From: DSUN01 sp035527715
GTDB taxonomy: Bacteria > Planctomycetota > PUPC01 > DSUN01
Reading direction: 5' to 3'
Length of the DNA: 64,000 bases
NCBI GenBank assembly: GCA_035527715.1
Contig: DATKZY010000028.1
Coordinates: 1-64,000 of the forward strand
Shown piece after piece: positions 51,784-58,357 of this stretch. The notes under the pieces were generated by a model that saw only the letters and a list, made by a program, of their open reading frames with translations, was not told the origin of the DNA and made no database searches. Each line of letters begins with the position of its first letter. The stretch's first letter is position 1. The position numbers and the translations under genes are program-made.

Positions 51784-54078
51784 TTACAGGGCGGACGCTT
51801 CCTTGATCACAGGGTCGCCGCACGTGCTTGGGGACACCAGAAGCCGACCGGTTCTTGCCATCTGGCTGCGGTCAGGGAGCCAGATGTGTAGGCCGCCTCT
51901 TCTGTACTGGGTCGCCAGACCGTGAGACTGAAGGAGCCTCAAGGCATCGGGAACTAGCTGCCGGCTTCTCTGGTCCAGACCTCTGAAAAGGGCATTCTCC
52001 TTTCTGCCCTTGCCGCGCTGAACATAGAGCTTCTTCAACACCGTGAGTAGCACTCTCAAGCCGAGCGGAAGACCGAGATCGAGGATTGAGCTCGTCGTTT
52101 CCACTGACTCCCTGAACGCATCAAACACACACTCACTGTCGAAAGCCCCGGCTGGGAGGTCGTCACGGGAGACGCGACCATCCATTTCCGCTATGAAACA
52201 GGCGGAGAACTTTGGTACCCTGCTTCCCTCAACCTGGGGGTCAACATCAAGCCGCATGAAGTAGCAGTCGGTGAAACGAGCGCGGCTGATGTCCCCCGCA
52301 GAACCAGAGATCTCCAGGTCAGGGATCAGGATACCCTGAATCTGCAAAGCACACGGCAGCGAGATGCCCATCGCGGCCACAATACGCACCAGGTCCGCGC
52401 GCAGCATGTCGGCGGCACCAAGCTGGTTCGTTCTCTGGATCGCTGCACCCAACTTCCCCTCTGCGCCGGGAATCCTGCTCAATGCAAGGGCTGCTACCTC
52501 TACCCCCAAAGCGCCCAAAGCGCACTCGGCTTCTTCAAGGAGTCCTGTCTCAGATCCAAAGGGCTGTTCGCAGAAGTACACGAGGTCGCCGGCTCGGCAC
52601 GTGTCAGCGAAGTCCTCGTCGATGAAGCTCCTGTTGTCGCCCCCGTCGGGTCCGACACCCAAGCCGGGCAGACGTTGAAGGATAACCATTGCCTGTTCGT
52701 CGGGCTTGTACCCGCATATCTCCTCGAAAGCCTCTTGGACCTGCTCCGAAGCGACGGGACCGAGGCCGTTCAGTGTGCCCCTCGCCTTCGAAGCGGTTCG
52801 TTCAAGGACCCTGCGTATGGTTTGTCCGTCAATGCCTGCCTCAATCTCTGCTTCTCGGTCGCAGATTCGGCCGATCAGATCATGCCACCCTATGGCTGGG
52901 TCTAGGGGCGCGTTCTCGCGCCCCGACTCAGCGGGTTGGCGCGGGAGAGCGCCTCGTGACACAAGATAGCCGACCAACAGCGGACGGGCTGGCATCCAGC
53001 ACGGAATGGTGCCAGCATAGCCACTACTCTTAACGTACTCACGTATCTGGTCCTCCGTGAAATCATTCAGAGTCAGGTCCACAAAGAACCCGTGGGTTCC
53101 AAGAGCTGATCTCCTCTCTCGCTCGTTATCAAAGAAATAGGCGCGCCCTGCCAGCGCGACCCCTACGCTACTCGGAGTATCTCGAACAAATCGCCTCACG
53201 ACTTCCATCGATCGGAACCGGTTTTCCCTCAGCCTCTTCCACGGGCCCTGAATAGCAAGGGACGCCACCTCATCAAATCCATCGAGGATAACGATTCCAT
53301 ACCCGGCTCGCCAGGCGCGGACGAGGTGAGTCGGTTGCGAAAACCCGATGATCTTCGCGTGTCTCTCGAGGACTTCAGTCGGGTCATCCTGGCCGTAGTG
53401 ATCCCTTAGATTAATGTAGATTGGGAATCTGTAGGTGTCACCCTTAAGATGCCGGCGGCGCAATCCGAAGTAGATCTCGCGGAGGGTCATGCTCTTCCCG
53501 GCGCCGTAATCACCCAGCAGCACGATCCTACCACCCTGGTCCAACTGATCTACCATTCTTGAGAAGTCCCAGGTTTCACCTGATGCAGCATCCAGGCAGG
53601 CAAGGGGAACATATTTCGCCCTCGGTTCAGCGGCCCCTGTTCCAGGGTCTCTTACGCTTCCAAACCGATAATTGGAGCGGTCCCTGAGGTACGAGACAAC
53701 GTCTATGAGCTTGGCCTTGAACTGGCGATAGGAGACGGCGTTCACGAGCCCAGGGTACTGGTTGGCCACCCTACGTTGGACAGCACTGGGTTCCGACTTC
53801 GTCACGAACCAGCAGAGAACAGCCTTAGCGCGCCCGGACCTCTTCAGTCTCGAGGCGTGGTTCACCATCTTGCCGATGTCCTTCTTAGCTTTGTCCTCCC
53901 GACCTGATGTCGTCGCCTCAACCAGATGAATGCAATCTTCGGTCTCGAACAAACCATCCATTTCCCGCTCCCCAACCATCGTCGCACCCCCGTACTCGGC
54001 CGCTGGCCAGAGATGACGAGCGATGGAGCGCACTTCGTCTTCAAAGATCTTGTCGTCATCACGGTCGGTTGCTGTCAT
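51784..54078 (-). CDS. STAND/NACHT-type NTPase with nuclease-like N-terminus (candidate defence protein)
   Basis: A 764-residue protein. Residues 25-75 resemble a restriction-endonuclease-like (Mrr/NERD-type PD-(D/E)xK) core: GEREMDGLF with Asp41 and HLVEATTSG with Glu54, but the expected ExK lysine is Thr56. A NACHT/STAND NTPase follows: Walker A GDYGAGKS (189-196), Walker B GIVILDGFDEV (261-271). The C-terminal half (about 400-764) has no recognised repeats and would be the sensor. This effector-NTPase-sensor layout is known from bacterial NLR-like antiphage proteins (Avs/bNACHT). GC is clearly lower than in neighbours, suggesting horizontal transfer. It lies alone among repeats, with no nearby recombinase visible. 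GGGAG precedes the ATG at 54078. Antiphage function is an inference. Confidence 0.7.
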   Translation of the reverse strand: MTATDRDDDKIFEDEVRSIARHLWPAAEYGGATMVGEREMDGLFETEDCIHLVEATTSGREDKAKKDIGKMVNHASRLKRSGRAKAVLCWFVTKSEPSAVQRRVANQYPGLVNAVSYRQFKAKLIDVVSYLRDRSNYRFGSVRDPGTGAAEPRAKYVPLACLDAASGETWDFSRMVDQLDQGGRIVLLGDYGAGKSMTLREIYFGLRRRHLKGDTYRFPIYINLRDHYGQDDPTEVLERHAKIIGFSQPTHLVRAWRAGYGIVILDGFDEVASLAIQGPWKRLRENRFRSMEVVRRFVRDTPSSVGVALAGRAYFFDNERERRSALGTHGFFVDLTLNDFTEDQIREYVKSSGYAGTIPCWMPARPLLVGYLVSRGALPRQPAESGRENAPLDPAIGWHDLIGRICDREAEIEAGIDGQTIRRVLERTASKARGTLNGLGPVASEQVQEAFEEICGYKPDEQAMVILQRLPGLGVGPDGGDNRSFIDEDFADTCRAGDLVYFCEQPFGSETGLLEEAECALGALGVEVAALALSRIPGAEGKLGAAIQRTNQLGAADMLRADLVRIVAAMGISLPCALQIQGILIPDLEISGSAGDISRARFTDCYFMRLDVDPQVEGSRVPKFSACFIAEMDGRVSRDDLPAGAFDSECVFDAFRESVETTSSILDLGLPLGLRVLLTVLKKLYVQRGKGRKENALFRGLDQRSRQLVPDALRLLQSHGLATQYRRGGLHIWLPDRSQMARTGRLLVSPSTCGDPVIKEASAL

Positions 54079-54160
54079 TACAGGACTCCCAGATCATTGG
54101 CGCGGCAATCCCAGCGACAGTTCCGGACAGTTCCAGGGCCACCATACTCAATCCCGGGCC

Positions 54161-54328
54161 TCAGGGGCTGACGAAGAGGTCGGCAATGGGGCAGCGGAAG
54201 CCGGGGAGGAGTTCGCCACCGTCGAGTTCGGCGCCGACGGGGAGGGTCTCGATGTCGGAGGCCGAGCGGTAGACGGCGTCGGGCATCTCGAGCAACTGCT
54301 CGGCAGTGATCAGTGTGGCCGCGCTCAT
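54161..54328 (-). pseudogene. Internally deleted Uma2-family remnant
   Basis: A 55-residue frame. The start MSAATLITAEQLLEMPDAVY matches the beginning of Uma2-type (PF05685) proteins, and the end ELDGGELLPGFRCPIADLF matches their C-terminus (GDVLPGFRLPLAELF type). The roughly 130 central residues with the PD-(D/E)xK-like core are missing, so it is a deletion derivative. An upstream in-frame ATG at 54376 is less likely. Confidence 0.6.
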
Positions 54329-54432
54329 GGCTTCACCCCCGGGGCGCATGACGGATGGCTCTTGCGACCTCTTCATGACGGCATACTACGCGCCCGAGGC
54401 AGGGGAGTCAAGAGGCGCGAGGAGAAAGCCGG

Positions 54433-54500
54433 GTGTTCGGTGTTCGGTGTCGGGGGGGCGAAGAGAGGTGTTCGGTGTTCGGTTGTCGGTTGTCGGGGTG
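54433..54500. repeat. TGTTCGG heptamer/octamer repeat tract
   Basis: GGTGTTCGGTGTTCGGTGTC is followed by a spacer (GGGGGGGCGAAGAGA) and another TGTTCGGTGTTCGGTTGTCG run. The gap 54377-54852 holds this tract and a duplicated CGTGTCGAAAAATGA element (about 54680-54718); no supported gene. Confidence 0.7.
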
Positions 54501-54840
54501 AAGAGGCGGAAGAGGGCATGGGTGGGACGAGTGGGACTGCGGGCGGGCGGGCGCGCGGGGCCCCGCCGGCCGGCTGCCGACTGGCTGCCCGGTCACCCTG
54601 CATCCCTCCTCTCCGTGCGCTGCCTCAGTGTCCTCAGTGCCCTCTGTGGTGCGAGAAAAGCGGCGAAAAAGGCAGAGGAAAGCGTGTCGAAAAATGAAGG
54701 GGCGTGTCGAAAAATGACCGAATTTGCGCATGAGGGCATGGAAGCCGTAAGTTCCACGCTGGAGGTTACTTGTGTGTATTGCTGTCCCGGCGGGCGAATC
54801 AGCGGGCCGGGAGCGCGCGGCCGGCAGGACAAGAGATCCC

Positions 54841-54880
54841 GGGTGTCAGGTGTCAGGTGTTGGGGGTCAGGGGTTTGGGG
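54841..54880. repeat. GTCAGGTGTT repeat forming a helicase gene end
   Basis: GTGTCAGGTGTCAGGTGTTG is followed by GGGGTCAGGGGTTTGGGG. On the minus strand it is read as KPLTPNT and the stop codon of the helicase gene at 54853. Similar to 14304-14336. Confidence 0.65.
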
Positions 54881-57222
54881 CGCGGGACGTAGGGGTCGAG
54901 GGCGAGAAGGTCGTGGAGGATGAGGAGGGCCGCCTCCTTGTCGGGGATGCGGCCGCGGACCGACGAATCGAGGTCGCCCAGGGCGACCGAGGGGACGGCG
55001 GCGCCGACGCAACTCGGGCAGCCGTCGCGACATGCACACTGGCTGACGACGGTGTGGACGGACTTGAGCAGGTCGCCGATGGCCTCGGCGCAGCGTTCGG
55101 CGTAGCCCATGCCGCCGGGGTAGCGGTCGTAGAGGAAGATGGCGTCGCGGCCGAGATTCGTCGCATCTACTGTGGTGCCAATGTCTTGCACGTCGCACAT
55201 GACGAACATGGGGGCGACCTCGACCAGGGCGTTGGCGATGCCGATGAGGCCCTCGGCGAAGACGCGCTTCTGCTGCGCGACGACTTCGCGGGCGTGGTCG
55301 GACGGCACGAGCCAGAGGGCAACGGTCTCGAGCTCCTGGGGCGGAAGCTCGAGCTTCTCGAATCCTAAACTATCGCGGGTATTGAACTTAACCTTCTTGA
55401 ACATCGGGATATGGGTGGTCACCGTCACGTCGCCGAAGCCGATGGTGCCGCCGGCCCAGGGCTCCTCGCGGTCCTTTTCGTCAATGCGAATCTGCGAGGA
55501 CTGGATGGACTGGGTGTAGTAGTCGAGGTCGCGGCGCTCGACGAAGGCGATCTTCTTCTCGAGGTCGAGCTTGTTCACGATGTAAGTGTCGCCGGAATGG
55601 AGGTATACGGCGTGGTCGTGGAGCTGGGCGAGGGCGGAAATCTCGTCCATCGTGCCGATCACCTGGTCGCCCTGCGTGGTGTCCTGGATGGTGTAGACGG
55701 GTCCGCAGAGGGTGCGGAGGTTGACTTGGGCGGCTGGGTAGTCGGAGGTGGCCCAGAACCACTTGTCATCTATACGCTTAGCGACTCCGCCATCGGCGAG
55801 GAGCTCGAGGATCGGCTCGGCGTATTCGCCGAAGCTGGGGGCCTCGGCATCGGGCAGGGGCAATTCGTGGAGGGCGCACTTGAGGTGGCCGACGGCGATG
55901 TGGGGGTTGTCGGGGTCAACGATGGCGCGCTCGGGGGATCGCCCGAAGATGAAGCCCGCGTTGTACATAAGGTATTGGTCAATGGGGGAGTTCTGGGCGA
56001 TGAGGATGACGAGCGCGTCGTCGGCGCCGCGGCCGGCTCGGCCCGCCCGCTGCCAGAGGCTGGCGATGGTGCCGGGGTAGCCTACGAGGATGCAGGCGTC
56101 GAGCGAGCCGATGTCAATGCCCAGTTCGAGGGCGTTGGTGGAGGCGATGCCGAGGATTTCGCCCGAGGCCAGGCGGCGCTCGATGTCGCGGCGCTCCTCG
56201 GGCAGGTAGCCGCCGCGATAGCTCTGCACGCGCTGGGCGAGGCGGGGCGAGATGGGCTCGAGGAGGGTGCGAGCGTGCTTGAGTATAAGTTCCGTGCTGA
56301 GGCGGGTTTGCGTGAAAACGATGGTCTGGATTTCGTTGCGGACCAGATTGGTCATCAGCTCGACGGCGGTCCAGAGGGCGCTGCGGCGTTCGCCGCCCAC
56401 GGCGGGGGCCTCGGTGGCCGGCAGGTCGCGGCTGAGGAGGGGCGGGTTCCAGAGGAGGAACTTCTTCGGGCCGCGGGGCGAGCCGTCGTTGGTCACCAGC
56501 TCGGCCGGGCCGCCGATGATCCGCTCGGCGTGTTCCCTGGGATTGGCGATGGTGGCGGAGGAGCAGATGAAGAGCGGATTGCTCCCGAAGTGCCTGCAAA
56601 TTCGGCGCATGCGGCGGACAACATTGGCGACGTGCGAGCCGAAGACGCCGCGGTAGGCGTGGACTTCGTCGAGGACGACGAAGCGGAGATTGGTGAAGAA
56701 GCGTGCCCAGCGGGCGTGGTTGGGCAGGATGCCCTGGTGAAGCATGTCGGGGTTCGTGAGGATGACGGCGCCGCGGTCGCGGAGCTTTCGGCGCTGGGGC
56801 GCGGGCGTGTCGCCGTCGTAGGGGCCGCAGGCGAACTGGAGACCCTCCACGCCGGCGGCAAGTTCCGAGAGGCCACGGAACTGATCCTGGGCGAGGGCCT
56901 TTGTCGGGTAGATCGCGATGGCCGTGGCCGTCGTGTCCGCGAGGAGCCTTTCGAGGATCGGCACGTTGTAGCAGAGGGTCTTGCCGCTGGCCGTGCTCGT
57001 GACGACGACCACGTTGCGGCCGCCGCGCACGTAGCGAATGGCCTCGGCCTGATGGGTGTAGAGGCGCTGGATGCCGCGGGCGTCGAGGGCGGCTTTCACG
57101 CGCGGCTCGAGGTCGAGGTCGGCATAGGTCGCCGGCCGCTCGGGCAGCTCTTCGACGTGATGGACCTGCTCGCGTAGCGAGCGGTCGCGGGCGAGACGGC
57201 GAAGAAAGGAGTCGAGGTCCAT
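54853..57222 (-). CDS. DEAD/DEAH-box helicase with DUF1998 zinc-binding domain (MrfA/YprA-like), paralogue 1
   Basis: A 789-residue ATP-dependent helicase. Motif I is TSTASGKTLCYNVP (about 74-87), motif II is LDEVHAYRG (DEVH), motif III is CSSATIANP. The second RecA-like domain contains IASTNALELGIDIGSLDACI and WQRAGRAGRG (motif VI). The C-terminal DUF1998 region ends with the cysteine cluster CACRDGCPSC. Members such as Bacillus MrfA act in DNA repair; others occur in defence systems. The ATG at 57222 is 8 bases after the -10 box of a good promoter and has no ribosome-binding site, suggesting a leaderless mRNA. Its last seven residues come from a repeat. It lacks two insertions present in paralogue 2. 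Confidence 0.87.
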   Translation of the reverse strand: MDLDSFLRRLARDRSLREQVHHVEELPERPATYADLDLEPRVKAALDARGIQRLYTHQAEAIRYVRGGRNVVVVTSTASGKTLCYNVPILERLLADTTATAIAIYPTKALAQDQFRGLSELAAGVEGLQFACGPYDGDTPAPQRRKLRDRGAVILTNPDMLHQGILPNHARWARFFTNLRFVVLDEVHAYRGVFGSHVANVVRRMRRICRHFGSNPLFICSSATIANPREHAERIIGGPAELVTNDGSPRGPKKFLLWNPPLLSRDLPATEAPAVGGERRSALWTAVELMTNLVRNEIQTIVFTQTRLSTELILKHARTLLEPISPRLAQRVQSYRGGYLPEERRDIERRLASGEILGIASTNALELGIDIGSLDACILVGYPGTIASLWQRAGRAGRGADDALVILIAQNSPIDQYLMYNAGFIFGRSPERAIVDPDNPHIAVGHLKCALHELPLPDAEAPSFGEYAEPILELLADGGVAKRIDDKWFWATSDYPAAQVNLRTLCGPVYTIQDTTQGDQVIGTMDEISALAQLHDHAVYLHSGDTYIVNKLDLEKKIAFVERRDLDYYTQSIQSSQIRIDEKDREEPWAGGTIGFGDVTVTTHIPMFKKVKFNTRDSLGFEKLELPPQELETVALWLVPSDHAREVVAQQKRVFAEGLIGIANALVEVAPMFVMCDVQDIGTTVDATNLGRDAIFLYDRYPGGMGYAERCAEAIGDLLKSVHTVVSQCACRDGCPSCVGAAVPSVALGDLDSSVRGRIPDKEAALLILHDLLALDPYVPRPKPLTPNT

Positions 57223-57230
57223 GGCGCGCT

Positions 57231-57259
57231 ATGGTACACGGCGCTGCCCGTGCTGTCCA
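57231..57259 (-). promoter_or_regulatory. Promoter for helicase paralogue 1
   Basis: On the minus strand TGGACA (57259-57254) and TACCAT (57236-57231) are 17 bases apart. The -10 box ends 8 bases before the ATG at 57222, implying a leaderless transcript. Confidence 0.55.
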
Positions 57260-57284
57260 GTGGGTTTGCCGATGGCCAGGATCC

Positions 57285-58148
57285 TCACGGCCGCGTTCCG
57301 GCCCCGCCCGACCTGACGTGCTCGATGGTCTTGTCGGCCCACTCGTCGCAGAAGGGGTTCTCGCCCTTGTAGCCGAGAAGCAGACACGGGTCTTCGAGCA
57401 TCCTGTCCCAGAACAGGCGCATGCACTCACGGCACTTCATGAGGCCGACGTTGGCATCCCCGCTCTTCGTCCACCTTATGAAGCCGGACTCATCGAGGAC
57501 CTTGGCGGCGCGGGAGTTATTCCTGTAGAAGTTGCGGTAGCCCTTGGGGCTTTTCGTGACCTCGACCTCGATGGGCTTCCCATCGGGGCCTTTGACCAGC
57601 GCGCGGGACACGGCCATGTAGGGGAGGGCCATCCAGTCCTCGACGACGTGGAGGGTGGTGTTGGTTCGGTTGGTGGTGCCGAAGAAGCAGATCCAGGCGT
57701 CCCACTCGAAGTTCTTGCCGTAGGGGCTCACGCGGTCGAAGGTGGAGCCCTTCTCGTGGCCGGCCACGTATTCTTCGGCGCGGGCGCCGATCGCGGCGAT
57801 CGAGTGGGTGGGGTGCCGCGAGCGTTTGCGCTCGGGCCGCGCGAGGAAGACGTTGGTGACGCTGCCCACGCGCGAAGGCGTGGTGTCGGGGTCGAAGGCG
57901 TACGCGACGGGCCCGTCGGGCTTGGATGGCGCGAACGTAGCGGTGAGGGCCGGGACGGCCGCGAGGCCGTTCGGCCCGACGGTCTCGAGGAAGGCGTCTA
58001 TGACCATGTCGGCGCCGCAGTTGGGGAGCTTGACGAGTTCGCGGGCGGGCCTCAGCATGCGGAGGTCGCTGTGGAAGAGGACGGCGTCGCCCTCCCTGAG
58101 GCCGAGCTCGGCCAGCCCGGCCTTGATGTCTTCCTTCGTGATGGCCAT
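57285..58148 (-). CDS. AAC(3)-family N-acetyltransferase-like protein
   Basis: A 287-residue protein of the antibiotic_NAT (aminoglycoside 3-N-acetyltransferase) family. Family motifs: VLFHSDLRML near 23-32, RSRHPTHSIAAIG (about 109-121), and a catalytic-type HVVEDW near 167-172. Many bacterial members of this family are not resistance genes, and several act in cell-envelope or secondary metabolism; resistance should not be assumed. The extra C-terminal CRECMRLFWD segment is unusual. GGAGAACAC precedes the ATG, and a strong promoter is at 58203-58231. It lies between the two helicase paralogues. Confidence 0.82.
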   Translation of the reverse strand: MAITKEDIKAGLAELGLREGDAVLFHSDLRMLRPARELVKLPNCGADMVIDAFLETVGPNGLAAVPALTATFAPSKPDGPVAYAFDPDTTPSRVGSVTNVFLARPERKRSRHPTHSIAAIGARAEEYVAGHEKGSTFDRVSPYGKNFEWDAWICFFGTTNRTNTTLHVVEDWMALPYMAVSRALVKGPDGKPIEVEVTKSPKGYRNFYRNNSRAAKVLDESGFIRWTKSGDANVGLMKCRECMRLFWDRMLEDPCLLLGYKGENPFCDEWADKTIEHVRSGGAGTRP

Positions 58149-58202
58149 GTGTTCTCCGTTTCGTGGCAGAGCAGGCGCAGCGTGGCGCCGCCGCTGCGTG
58201 GA

Positions 58203-58231
58203 AGTATGCCAGTAGCCAGCGGGGGAGTCAA
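58203..58231 (-). promoter_or_regulatory. Promoter for the AAC(3)-family gene
   Basis: On the minus strand TTGACT (58231-58226) and CATACT (58208-58203) are 17 bases apart, with a leader of about 48 bases to the ATG at 58148. Confidence 0.65.
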
Positions 58232-58357
58232 GCGCGGAGATGTGTCTTCAGCCGGCCGCCGAGGGTCGCAGTGTCAACGGGGGGCAGGACTGAAAGGGTG
58301 ATACGCATCCCATTCTGTTCGCCGCGGTAGAAGGTTCCGCGTGCAGGTATGCACGCC

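Noticed and set aside
57285..58148. Calling the AAC(3)-family protein an aminoglycoside resistance gene
   Set aside because: Family membership alone does not show resistance; there is no mobile context, and the protein has an atypical C-terminus.
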